64,000 nt of DNA, taken from the NCBI GenBank assembly GCA_021234155.1, contig JAJEKV010000133.1, positions 795,186-859,185 of the forward strand. The letters are read 5' to 3'. Origin of the DNA: Isoetes taiwanensis (taxonomy: Eukaryota; Streptophyta; Lycopodiopsida; Isoetales; Isoetaceae). The notes under the pieces were generated by a model that made no database searches, had not been told where the DNA came from, and saw only the letters and a list, made by a program, of their open reading frames with translations. The position numbers and the translations under genes are program-made. Numbering within the stretch: position 1 is the stretch's first letter; each line of letters starts with the position of its first letter. Of the stretch, positions 47,619 through 57,002 are shown one piece after another.

Positions 47619-48946
47619 ATGGCCATCACTAAGACCACTCTGGACCCTTCTAGCCTTAATATACCCCAAATCTATGCCATGATCGCGAAATACATGGCCA
47701 CTGACAGCGACATGGTAGACATCCTTCTGAATGAGCTAGTACAACGTTTTAGTGATAGTCTAAGGATCCCTTATCCTATATTCCACTTTTCGGAGCAGTT
47801 TTTGATCAAGCTGAATCTCCATCAGCTGCCATATACCATGGTCGAGCAGCCTGACCAGGTTATGGTGTTGATCAAGTTTTATCCCCCAGAGTGTGAAGAA
47901 CACTCTGAGGAGGACGCCATTCAGCTTGAGGCGGCCCGTATCCGAGCTTTAGCTCAAGGGGACGACAATCAGGAACTAGAGAGGGCAAATACAGATACAC
48001 GGAGTAAGGAGTACAGGTACCTTGGCCATGGGTGGGCTATTATTAACCATGAGGCATTTGAGCTACCCCCATATGAGTGGCACAAGACTTCCCAGGGGTT
48101 CATTTGGGGTGAAATCCCTGATATCACTCTGCAGTACCTAATACATGTCCAAATGGATATGGCTCGTCGACCCGACCGCTATCAAGCCGAATTGATCCGA
48201 AGGATCGCGGCTCGGCGGTATAGCCAGGTGGAAGCTGATATGGAACGCGCCCGTCAATTCCAGGAGGAACAGGAAGGGGCACAACATGAGCGGCTACAAA
48301 AAGAGCAACGGGACAAAAACCAGCAAGACTCACACCAGCAGCCGGTTAACCCGGGCCCGGAGACCCAGCAGGGGCCTCAACAGGGGGATGAGCCACCGAG
48401 AAAACGACGGAGGAAGCAAGTGGCCCATAAGTCCGGCAGTCAATATAAGGAGAGGTTGAAGGTTGCTCTACCATTGGAAAGAACACGAAGTGCTGGGGCA
48501 AGAGACAGAACGGTGGATGCTTCCCACTCCCACCCCTGCCACCGCGGTAAGACGGCACACAGAGAGGAAGGGACCCACCTCCAAACCTGCTCCTCCAAAG
48601 AAGCCCCATCGTTCGCACTCCTGTACCGTGGCCTTACGGGAGATCCGTAAGTATCAGAAGACCGCAGAGCTCCTGATAAGGAAGCTACCCTTTCAGAGAT
48701 TGGTTCGGGAAATAGCACAAGAATTTAAAACCGATCTCCACTTCCGCATCTTCACATTTTGGCTTTACAGAGGCCACGTAAGCCTACCTCATAGCACTTT
48801 TAGTGACGCAAATCTTTTATAGCCGATACACGCAAAGCGAAGTCACTATAATGCCAAAGGACCTCGCCTTGCCCCTGAGGATTCGGGAGAACATCCATAG
48901 TGGCCTGAGGGCATTTTCAATGTATGTAATTTTGTTATATCAATAG
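47619..48946 (+). pseudogene. E1 gene with histone H3 core at its C-terminus
   Basis: An open frame starts at ATG 47619 (MAITKTTLDPSS, faintly like MARTKQT). About 200 residues follow of an unknown, mostly helical domain with YLGHGWAIINHEAFELPPYE. A Gln/Glu-rich coiled-coil-like stretch (RARQFQEEQEGAQHERLQKE) and a basic cluster PPRKRRRKQ come next. A +1 shift near 48450-48475 leads into PAPPKKPHR (48586-48612), [12 protein letters not shown] (48625-48660), [19 protein letters not shown] (about 48670-48727) and KTDLHFR (to 48747). The core then continues across further shifts as [10 protein letters not shown], a stop, AYLIA, FSDANLL, a stop, PIHAKR and VTIMPKD (48842-48862) to RIRE (48889). 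That covers all of the H3 core from alpha-N to the C-terminus. The first half is almost canonical H3. Three shifts and two in-frame stops. Confidence 0.9.
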
Positions 48947-49164
48947 GGAAACCCGAATTTTGCTATCGTGTCTTTGTTAGTTGCATTTTAATATTTCTTT
49001 CAAAAAAAAAATAATAATAAAACAAAATAATAATAACTGATAGTGGATGCTGACGTCAGCATAAAGGTTATAAATACTTTAAAGACCCTTTTAGGGTTTC
49101 ACTTTCACTTTCACTTTCACTTTCAGGTTTCGTCCACTCTTCCTCCTCCTTCCTTCTAGCGCAT
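48947..49164 (+). promoter_or_regulatory. E1 internal promoter-like region
   Basis: A perfect 16-bp palindrome ATGCTGACGTCAGCAT (49047-49062) contains TGACGTCA, a bZIP factor site. TATAAATA follows at 49069-49076, then a (CTTTCA)n tract at 49099-49125, and the next ATG is at 49165. Spacing suits a polymerase II core promoter driving the second accessory gene. A/T-rich sequence at 49005-49040 lies just upstream. Confidence 0.6.
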
Positions 49165-50559
49165 ATGGCCGCCGTGGATCCGCTTTGCTTGGTATCGATG
49201 GGGAGCACCGATCCCCAAGTGGCCTTCGACCTCTTAGAGCCTTTCCTCTCCCAAAGATATTGACCTCATTCAACATGCAAAACACCCCGATTATGCCGAA
49301 GTTTCTGCAATTTTATGTAGAGGAAATGCTTCCTCTCTCAGTATTCCTTTGGGGGAGCCACCTAAACTCTATATCGAATCCAGCAAAGAGTCAAGGAAAT
49401 GCTTGGTGGGGGAAAGAGGGGGGTATGAGCTACTCCGAGGCAAACTCGGTGGGCTCGGCGCACCCGGCTCGGCCGTCATGAGGGGCAAGAGTTTCTTGAA
49501 GTCTCTTTTGCTCGCCATTCTTATGGCCAAAGATGTGGAGGATCTAAACCCTACCGCAGAGAAGGGCAAGGGCCGAAATGTTGGACGAGGAAGAAGACGA
49601 AAGGGGTTGCCATGGACGATTTTGTCCGGTGGAAACAAATTAGCTAGGAGATGCCGCCACGCCGCGGAGCGTGGTCGGCGCTTTCGGGTTAGATGTTATC
49701 CCGTTATATATCATCAAGGACACGAAGTTCCTTCTATTGGAGGACATCATGTGGACATACCACGTAGTAGCGGGACTCAGAGGGAAAGAGAAGGCGCAGG
49801 TTCTCTATGAGCTCACCGAATACTGCATGGATGACTTCATCGACTTCACGTCCCCCCGATCTTCCTCCGTGAGGTACAGCAGATACTCCGGTTTCACCAG
49901 CAAACTATTGAGCCTACCGAGACACTTCTCCTGCTTAAGGAGCTAGTGCCGCAAGACCCTCCGCCTCACCTCCTCCGAAGCCTTTATGGCTATGGGACCT
50001 TCGGGCCCCAAGTATCAACATGGTTGAGCTTCCCTCACATTCGGATGAGGAAGGAGAAGACCTTTACCACAACCCCTCCATTCTAAGGAGGATAGGGAGG
50101 AGCTCATGGAAGAAGAGGTTCCTAAGAACCTAGAGAAGGAGATTGACACCTCAGCTTCTTCCCTAGGGAGAGTGTCCGGAGTCCTCTTACCCGCTTTCTT
50201 CCTATCGGCTTTTAGGCGTGGGACAGTCCTTTTTGTGGCACGCGGACTTGGGGCCGTATGCAGGCTTCATGGTGGAGCCTCCACGCTTTGTCTACTCTTG
50301 CAGGCCACAAGAAGCTATCGTACCACATGCTCACTTATGTGTTGGTTCGACGGGATCTCGCCCTGGCAGCTTTGGGTCAGGAAATTACACCGTGGATGGA
50401 CATCAAACTCCTCGCGGCGGCTCCATTAGCAGTTGCATATTCTCCCGAGGTTGTTTCCTTTGCAGCCTACCTGATTGATCCGGCGGCCACATTACTACGA
50501 CATCGGTCACCGCCACCACCTCCTACACCTATGGAAGAGGATGAGGGGCCTAGCTTCTA
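49165..50559 (+). pseudogene. E1 second accessory gene, unknown
   Basis: ATG 49165 opens MAAVDPLCLVSMGSTDPQVA. One shift near 49255 leads to DLIQHAKHPDYAEVSAILC, GKSFLKSLLLAILMAKDVED and a basic GRGRRRKGLP segment. Another shift near 49660 leads to LLEDIMWTYHVVAGLRGKEK and ELTEYCMDDFIDF. The end reads LLAAAPLAVAYSPEVVSFAA and a Pro-rich tail ending PMEEDEGPSF, with a stop before 50560. The codons are protein-like throughout, so this was a gene of roughly 450 residues. No known family. It sits where E2 also has extra, unassigned sequence. Confidence 0.5.
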
Positions 50560-50772
50560 GTTCATTGTGTTAACTATTGTAGGAGTTTAGCCTTTGGCTA
50601 CTCAACCCATATGTGCTATGTGTTCATGTTCTTCAAGCAATTTTGAATACAATCCAATTGTTTTTTTCCTTCAATACTTGTTTTTTCTCTCCTTTGGAGT
50701 TGGAAGTATAAGGAACAATTCAGTTATAGTGTATTCATTCTTGTCGTATTACGATTTATGGGATAGAGGAAA
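50560..50772 (+). other. E1 spacer
   Basis: AT-rich spacer between two accessory genes. No promoter motif is as clear as the one at 49047-49076. Confidence 0.5.
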
Positions 50773-51211
50773 ATGAAGACGAATACACCGGGACGATCAT
50801 GGAATGACGACGAGCCACCACCGGAACAGTGCTACGATGAAGAGGAGGGCGAGTATGACGAAGGTGAGGACGGCTATGATGAAGAGGATGGCGAGTACGA
50901 CGACGGTCATGACGGTTATGAGGAGGATGAATCGTGGGATGAGGGCGAAGCCCTATGACCCCTTAAGGGTCTTGAGATTGTTAATATCCTTCGAGTACGC
51001 CTTTCAACCATCTCAGCAAAAAACCCTCCAAATACCATGGAACTATTGGGACATGACCAAACAAGAGGCCTTTATGGAAACCACTGATTTCCTTTGGCAA
51101 ATTTTCTACACACTTCGTGACCTCTTCAACTTATTAATCATTAGTCCCACCCTGGATTATCGATATGTGATTATTCAGCATGGGCTTGCTATAAAATGGT
51201 TAGAGCCGTGA
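50773..51211 (+). pseudogene. E1 acidic-repeat protein gene
   Basis: ATG 50773 opens a 61-codon frame, about half Asp and Glu, with repeated GEYDEGEDGYDEEDGEYDDG-type units and a stop at 50958. A second frame continues at once with protein-like text (DPLRVLRLLISFEYAFQ, then WDMTKQEAFMETTDFLWQIF and a Leu/Ile-rich end) up to 51211. One frameshift therefore probably splits a single gene: an acidic N-terminus and a C-terminal domain of about 85 residues. Acidic stretches are common in histone chaperones. With an H3 gene in the same element that is an attractive but unproven idea. Confidence 0.45.
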
Positions 51212-51572
51212 CGAGAGTATTCGCTACTCCATTTTGTACCCTTTGCCCACATCTAGACCGATGTCCACGCCTTTTTTGTAGCTACGTGTGTTTATTTAAA
51301 GTTGCCTTGTGCATAATCATCAGTTTTGGAGGCATAGCCTCAAGTTTCGATGTAATATTCTCATATTATGTAATCACCTCTTTTTTCTTAATAAAACTGT
51401 TTTCTTAAGTTTCATTTGTTACGCCATGTTTTCTTGTGTTGTCATACCCGGAATGCGCTGCTTATCACCTCCTCTTCCTACTTAGGCGGCACACGCCCTG
51501 GCAACACTGTTCAACCGGTCGCCTCACCCCCGCACTGTGAACTTACGATTATGAAGCGCCAACTTACGTAGC
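51212..51572 (+). other. E1 spacer before gag
   Basis: No clear gene. AT-rich up to 51420, then GC-richer sequence towards the gag start. Confidence 0.5.
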
Positions 51573-52585
51573 TCCGGGCATATGTCTTCCAGCCAGAATC
51601 ACCCACAGGGGAGTATGGACCCAGATTCCGCTCCAATAAGCGTCCGCCACCACCGGGCGCCTCCACTTGCACCTCCAAATGCAAGGGCACGCCGATCCAA
51701 GAGGACACGCCCCACTTCCTCTTCCGATGCAGCCTCGAGTCCCTCCTCGATTCCTCCGATTCCTCCGAGGATGAGGCTGACCATGCTAGGCCCGGTAAAA
51801 GGATTATCAAAAGACCGCTGATTCCGCCATTACGAGTATCCGGAAGAATCTGAAGCTTGGCGCTTTTGCAAAACTTCGAAATGGGGTTGACGCCGAGTCA
51901 TGGCTAGATGAAATGCGTGAATTTGGGGAAATCATACCGAATGACCGAGAAGGATATTGGCAAGGTCGCCACTACCAACCTCACAAAGTTCGCACGGATT
52001 TGGTGGAAGGGATATGCCCGTTCTCATGGGCTTACCAGGGGTAGGTGCCATTACAAAATTTTTGCCAAGGCTTTCAAATCACACTATGTGCCCAAGGCTC
52101 ATCGCTGTCACCGCCAGATCCAGACTTTTACCGCTTTGGGAGCGTAAGAACATGACCGCCCAAGCTTATACCGGATGAGTTCATGCGCGCAAGCGCTTGT
52201 ATGTACCGGTATCAATGAGCCGCGGATTGAGGGTTACATAGAGGGTCTATCTCCTACTCTCAAGAAAATGGTTCGGGCTATCGACCCTAAGACAGTTGCG
52301 GAAGCCGAGGCAAAGGCACTCAGTCTTGAAGAGGACACTCCACGGTATCAGGCCCCACGAGCCTCTTCATTCAACCAGAACAAGACCTATACACCTTACC
52401 GGGGGCGCTCGCCTAGCCCAGGGCCTCCTGCCTCTACTGCTTATCAGAAGCCTGATAAGAAGGTGTCTTTCTCGGTACCAGATAAGCCTACCAACGCTGC
52501 AGGCAGCTTTAGGGATATTCTCCAAGCTATTCCTAGGGACCAGCGAGAACAGTTACGTAAGGAGAAAGCTTGTTATAGGTGTTGA
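51573..52585 (+). pseudogene. E1 gag, truncated in the zinc knuckle
   Basis: ATG 51573 starts a Ser/Pro/Arg-rich N-terminus (MSSSQNHPQGSMDPDS) to about 51810. After a shift comes AKLRNGVDAESWLDEMREFG, then KDIGKVATTNLTKFARIWWK and FKSHYVPKAH (capsid domain, same landmarks as E2), then EPRIEGYIEGLSPTLKKMVR and a Pro-rich linker. It ends at CYRC, the first two Cys of a CCHC knuckle. Here the sequence jumps directly into LTR sequence. Four or more frameshifts or stops. Confidence 0.82.
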
Positions 52586-52846
52586 TGAGGATGGGCCACC
52601 CTTCGCGGTGGTATATTATTTGCATTATGATTGGATGCTAACGTATATGTATGCTTCTGCTGTCATAGGATTTCCCCATAGAGGACGTGGGGCGAATGAC
52701 ACCTCCGTGATCCTCGCCCGGATACTTGGCCATCCCGAGTAGTCCGAGCATGACGGAGGGCCTTGCCGTGGTGATTTAGTCGCCATGGGAGGGGAAGTCC
52801 CGTATCTATACAATCGTAGCATCGTATGGATTCTGGGAGCGTCACA
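52579..52846 (+). repeat. E1 3' LTR remnant
   Basis: 268 bp nearly identical to 46757-47024, ending CGTCACA and followed by GTCCT (52847-52851). The first 1.3 kb of the LTR are missing. Confidence 0.93.
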
Positions 52847-52851
52847 GTCCT

Positions 52852-53374
52852 CATGGCATGTTTGAGCCACCTTGGCATGTTTGAGTCTATGTGGCATGTT
52901 GTAGCCCGCGTGGCATGTTTGAACCACCTTGGCATGTTTGAACCACCTTGTCATGTTTGAGCCTAGGTGGCATGTTGGAGCCTATGTGGCACATTTGAGC
53001 CACCTTGGCATGTTGGAACCTAGGTGGCATATGTTGTGAGCCACCTTGGCTTGTTGGAGCCTAGGTGGCATGCTGGAGCCCGCATGGCATGTTTGAGCTA
53101 CCTTGGCAGGTTTGAGCCTAGGTGGCATGTTGGGGCCTAGGTGACATGTGAGCCACCTTGGCATGTTGGAGCCTAGGTGACATGTTGGAGCCCATGTGGC
53201 ATGTTTGAGCCCACGTGGCATGTTGGAGTTTAGGTGGCATGTTGGAGCTCATGTGGCATGTTTGAGCCACCTTGGCATGTTTGAGTCACCTTGGCATGTT
53301 GGAGCCTAGATGGCATATTGAAGCCCACGTGACATGTTTGAGCCACCTTGGCATGTTGGAGCCCACGTGGCATG
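52852..53374. repeat. 19-bp satellite array, segment 4
   Basis: Continuation of segment 3 beyond E1, with the same monomer variants. It ends near 53374 at CATGTTACAGTGGG. Confidence 0.92.
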
Positions 53375-53957
53375 TTACAGTGGGTGTGGATTGTTGAGTC
53401 CTTCAAGAAATGCCTATGATGCCAAACCAGTGTCCACCTTTGCTTCTTCGCATCAATGTGTCTTCTACAAATTGTCAAGTGATGGCTATCTTCAAGTACA
53501 CGCTCTACAAGCTCTACGTGAGTATGAAGTCAAATGCTAATAAGTCTGTCAAGCATGTACACAGCTCTTTTATGCCGCAATTTTGTGGCAGTAACGGCAT
53601 GTGGACAACTTGTTCATACATGGATTCTTACAAAACCATAAAAAACCACACCTAAAAAAAATACTACCTTAAAAAACAACACCTTAAAAAAAAAGACATC
53701 CCTTCAAAAAACCATACCGCCTAAGAAAACAACACATCCTTAAAAGAAAAACTACACCTCCTAAAGAAACCACATATTCTTAAAAAAAAAAAACTACGGC
53801 TCGCTAAGAAAAACTACAGTATATCCTTGAAAAACCACACCTCCATATAACTACGTGTAGGTTTTTTTCAAATCTTCAAAAAAACAATCCGTATTTTGTT
53901 TTTACTGTTGTTTTCAGCCGTGGACCAAATGTTGGGGTGAGTGTGTCTGTTTTGTTT
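53375..53957. other. noncoding; A-rich degenerate repeat
   Basis: 53630-53850 consists of loosely repeated AAAAAACCACACCT/AAAACTACACCTCC words (15-25 bp spacing) with long A runs. No gene. Confidence 0.6.
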
Positions 53958-53959
53958 GG

Positions 53960-54036
53960 GTCCCATAGGCCAATCGGTCTCCCGTGGACGCTAAAAAATC
54001 TATTCTATTCTATTCTATTCTATTCTATTCTATTCT
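53960..54036 (+). mobile_element. retroposon 3' end with (TATTC)n tail, copy C
   Basis: GGGTCCCATAGGCCAATCGG, TCTCCCGTGGACGCTAAAAA, then about eight CTATT units. Confidence 0.65.
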
Positions 54037-54269
54037 GATATGGAGTGGCCTCTACTTTCAACCTAAGCCAAGTTAGTTTGACCAAATTGGGTTGCCTTTC
54101 AAGAACCTATGAAATCGATGTTTCTAGCTTCTTCTATCTCAGCTCCCAAGGTACCTACATGGAAACAATAGCAAATGGTTGTTTGCTCAAGGTCTATGAT
54201 TTTTCTATGAAGCACGAATTCATTATATTGAGAAATTTGGAATTCCCGTTTAGCTTGAAATAGGTTGCA

Positions 54270-54690
54270 GCGGCCATATAAATCGCAAAAATACCTTCAC
54301 GAGGACCTCATTGGTGGCCCAAACACAAGAAAAAAAGGTTGGACAAATCGCGGTCGCGAGCATTTTGCACTTGGAAGACAAATATATTTAATTTTTAAGG
54401 CATATGGTATTGTAATTGACGTAGATATTGCACATGATGGGCTTGAAAAGATCGCCGTTGCGATCTTTTAGAACAAGAAATGGGTGCATATTAGACACCC
54501 AAAGACAATATAACAATTTTATTTTATACATATCTTAAATGCAATTTTGTTTATCCAATATTGAAAAAAACATTAAGTAACATTTTTTTTCGGCTCAAAA
54601 CAATCGCGACCGCGATTTGCTTGAGCAAGAATATAGCTGTGTTCCCCTGGTTGTGTTCATCCAAATCGCCATGGCGATTTCATGGACCAT
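54270..54690. repeat. palindrome family II (AAATCGC...GCGATTT)
   Basis: Within 420 bp: AAATCGCGGTCGCGA (54344-54358), AGATCGC-CGTT-GCGATCT (about 54451), AATCGCGACCGCGATTT (about 54601) and the perfect AAATCGCCATGGCGATTT (about 54664-54681). The plan is the same as family I (A/T flank, inverted GC-rich core) with a different core word. No gene here. Confidence 0.65.
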
Positions 54691-54699
54691 TAACCTTCC

Positions 54700-55240
54700 A
54701 TAAATTAGAGCTTGCTTGATTCTGTACGGATGATAAGCTTGCAATCAGATGGTAAGAATCATCTACATAGCGAAAAGACAAATGAATTATGAGAACTTAC
54801 CGGTAATTGAGTGAGAAAACCTCCTGTTTCTCTGATGTTTCTCTGATATTTTGCTATAGAACGCCTTAATCTTCTCTAGTCCATACATCGGTGTAGGTGT
54901 ATAATAGCTAGATATGCAGTACAGAAACAAGTCCAGCCCAAATGCTTGGCAGAATGATTTTACAGAATGATTTTAAGCGACTAACAGCCCAAATGCTAAG
55001 CAGAATGATTTTACAGAATGATTTTACAAAACTGGAGACTAAAGAAGGGATAATCTTTGCTATTTCTCTGGTCTGTGGAATACCTTGGCTGTTGTGATTA
55101 ACCCATGGAGTGGCAAGCGGATAGCAGACCTGGGTATTTGAAGGCTCCTTATCACAGATTTGAGAGTTCTGTTCTGCATGCGCAAAGGCAACCGATTTGC
55201 CTCAGTAAATGTAGAAACAAGAAAACAAGGATAGATATCA
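54700..55240. other. noncoding stretch
   Basis: A 45-bp block with CAGCCCAAATGCT(T/A)(G/A)GCAGAA followed by TGATTTTACAGAATGATTTTA is duplicated at about 54935-55030. No gene is recognised. Confidence 0.5.
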
Positions 55241-55249
55241 GCATTGAGA

Positions 55250-55560
55250 TCCAGAAGCCCTATAACCTGAGCCCTCGCTATGGCCGCTACATAAAACTTG
55301 GAGATCGGAAGTTCTGTAACAAAAGCCCTAAGATCTTACCTTTCTTTTATGGCCGCTGCAGAAATTTTGAGATTCGAAACCCTGTAATAAAAGCCCTGGC
55401 TATGGCTGCTGCAAAAAACTTTGGAGATCCGGAAGCCCTGTAAGAAATCCTTGGCTATGGCGACGAGATCCTGCAATGGCTGGAAGAGAAGGAAGAAATC
55501 CTTGGTTATGGCGACGAGATCCTGCAATGGCTGGAAGAGAAGGAAACGGAAGAGAAAATC
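55250..55560. repeat. two tandem repeat families
   Basis: About three copies of a 60-70 bp unit with TATGGC(C/T)GCTGCA, AATTTTGAGATTCG or ACTTTGGAGATCCGGAAG, and CCCTGTAA (55250-55445) are followed by two copies of a 54-bp unit with GAAATCCTTGG(C/T)TATGGCG, ACGAGATCCTGCAATGG and CTGGAAGAGAAGGA (55443-55550). Confidence 0.75.
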
Positions 55561-55663
55561 CGGAAGAAGAGGAAGTCGGCATGGTCGCTCGCGACCACTC
55601 ATGGTCGCTACCCGCACTCAAATTTAAATGAAATTGGATAATTATTATGCACCTAATTCTCTA

Positions 55664-55700
55664 TTCCCGCCCATGTTGGGCGGGACAATTTCAAATTGAA
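55664..55700. repeat. GC-rich hairpin
   Basis: TCCCGCCCA-TG-TTGGGCGGGA followed by CAATTTCAAATTG. It resembles the hairpin at 25761-25807. Confidence 0.6.
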
Positions 55701-56456
55701 GTGAACCACTTTTTGCTTGTGGTGGACCCGGAGAGTTGTATTCAAAATTCTCAAAATCCTGCTTTTTTATCTAATTAATGAATTCGTGCTTTATGGAGAA
55801 GGGCTAACCAACAAAACCATCTTAGATTGTATATAGTCAAGGTCGTGAGACACTAATTTAGCCAAATTCTTTATTACAATAGTTGTCAAGCTTCATTTAA
55901 TATTAGCAATTGTTGTTTTAGTATACAGAGCTTATACTTTCCTCGTTAATTTGGTAATTTTTAACCAACATTCATTCATGATGAAGCTAGAGGAACAACA
56001 TCAAAATACGTTTTATCAATTTCAGAGTTCCATTTCCTGATTGATCATGGTATTCTTTCTCCTAACCTTTGCCCCAAGCCTGCCCTTCTGCTGGTTCTTT
56101 TTCTTCTCTTTATATATATTCCTATTCTTCTCTCCATTCTCTTCTCTCTTTATATTCTCTTTTAATTCTCCACATTATTATCTCTCTATCTTCTCTCTAA
56201 CAAATCTCTCTATTCTCCCTCTCTCTCCTCATTCTCTATATTCTCTATATTCACTATAGTATCTCATAAGCTACAGCTTCCCATGGACGTGAAAAGTCCA
56301 TCGTCAACATCATCATATCATCTCTTCTCATTCTAATTCTTTTTTCTCTCTCTTCTTCTATCTCTTCTTCTATTCCTGTCACGATTTTCCCCCAAACCTT
56401 TAGGGCAAGGAGGGGGTTATTTAACCCGGACAGTAATACACTTGTCGCGTCTCCTG
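55701..56456. other. noncoding; pyrimidine-rich tract
   Basis: 56090-56375 is a long (TCTCT/TATTC)-rich strand of low complexity. Near 56380-56440 TTTCCCCCAAACC and GGGGGTTATTTAACCC recall the block before copy A at 19205-19245. No gene. Confidence 0.5.
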
Positions 56457-56457
56457 T

Positions 56458-56531
56458 TTGGGTCCCATAGGCCAATTGGTCTCCATGGACGATAAAAACT
56501 CTATTCTATTCTATTCTATTCTATTCTATTC
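56458..56531 (+). mobile_element. retroposon 3' end with (TATTC)n tail, copy D
   Basis: GGGTCCCATAGGCCAATTGG, TCTCCATGGACGATAAAAAC, then about six TATTC units. Confidence 0.65.
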
Positions 56532-56545
56532 TTTTTACTTTTTCT

Positions 56546-56745
56546 GGGCGTTTGGTCTAGTAATAACACACTAGTCTTTTAAAACATTATGTCTTGACTT
56601 AGAGACAGTCCAAAAATGCGTTAAATATAAGGTGGTTGGAGACAGATTCCAACGAAGTAATGTCGGTTTGTTGTGTGTGTCATTGTCATATGTTCAATTC
56701 GATGCTACTAATGTGGTATGGCATTAAAATTGCTTCTTTCTTCTT
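56546..56745 (+). mobile_element. tRNA-derived SINE, diverged copy
   Basis: Starts GGCGTTTGGTCTAGTAATAAC (box A region) and shares ACACACTAGT and GATGCT(A/G)C with the next copy. Box B (TGACTTAGAGACAG) is degraded. Confidence 0.55.
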
Positions 56746-56780
56746 CCTTTATTTCCTCTCTATCTCTTTTGTATTTGCTC

Positions 56781-57002
56781 TCTGTTGGTCTAGTGGTAAC
56801 ACACTAGTTCCTTAGCAATGTGGTCTCAAGTTCGAGACCGCCCAGAATCGCACTCAGTACTGTTGGGGGTCAAATCCCAGCACATGCAATGTAAGATGGT
56901 TGGGGTCAAGGCCCAACCAAGCAATGTAGTGTGGTGTGTGGTCACATGTCCAGTTGGATGCTGCCTAGTGGCGTGAAATTAAAACTACTATCTATCTATT
57001 CT
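56781..57002 (+). mobile_element. tRNA-derived SINE
   Basis: Box A TTGGTCTAGTGGTAACAC (56785-56802) and box B AAGTTCGAGACCG (about 56829-56841), about 35 bp apart, form a polymerase III promoter of tRNA origin. A unique body follows, ending AAAACTACTATCTATCTATTC. The tail resembles the (TATTC)n of the LINE-like ends nearby, which suggests mobilisation by the same reverse transcriptase. Confidence 0.7.

Larger units (their letters stand above)
45457..52846 (+). mobile_element. E1: LTR retrotransposon with a histone H3 gene, pol deleted
   Basis: 5' LTR 45457-47024 (TGTGACG to CGTCACA), PBS 47026-47037, H3-bearing gene 47619-48946, a second accessory gene 49165-50559, an acidic ORF 50773-51211, gag 51573-52585, and a 3' LTR remnant 52579-52846. 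The 5-bp duplication GTCCT (45452-45456 and 52847-52851) proves a single insertion into the satellite. Gag breaks off inside its first zinc-knuckle Cys pair and joins the last 268 bp of the LTR, so protease, RT and integrase are gone. The two LTR ends differ at about five positions by eye over 268 bp, so the insertion is fairly young. LTR ends, PBS and gag show kinship with E2. Confidence 0.93.

Noticed and set aside
48463-48822. a host histone H3 gene next to E1
   Set aside because: The H3 core lies inside E1 between LTRs with a proven target duplication, continues an upstream element reading frame and has internal stops.
56090-56375. membrane protein encoded by the Leu/Ser/Phe-rich frame at 56041-56259
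   Set aside because: The frame only reflects a pyrimidine-rich low-complexity tract.
56783-56860. functional tRNA gene
   Set aside because: Box A and box B are present but no acceptor stem or anticodon arm can be formed; it is a SINE head.
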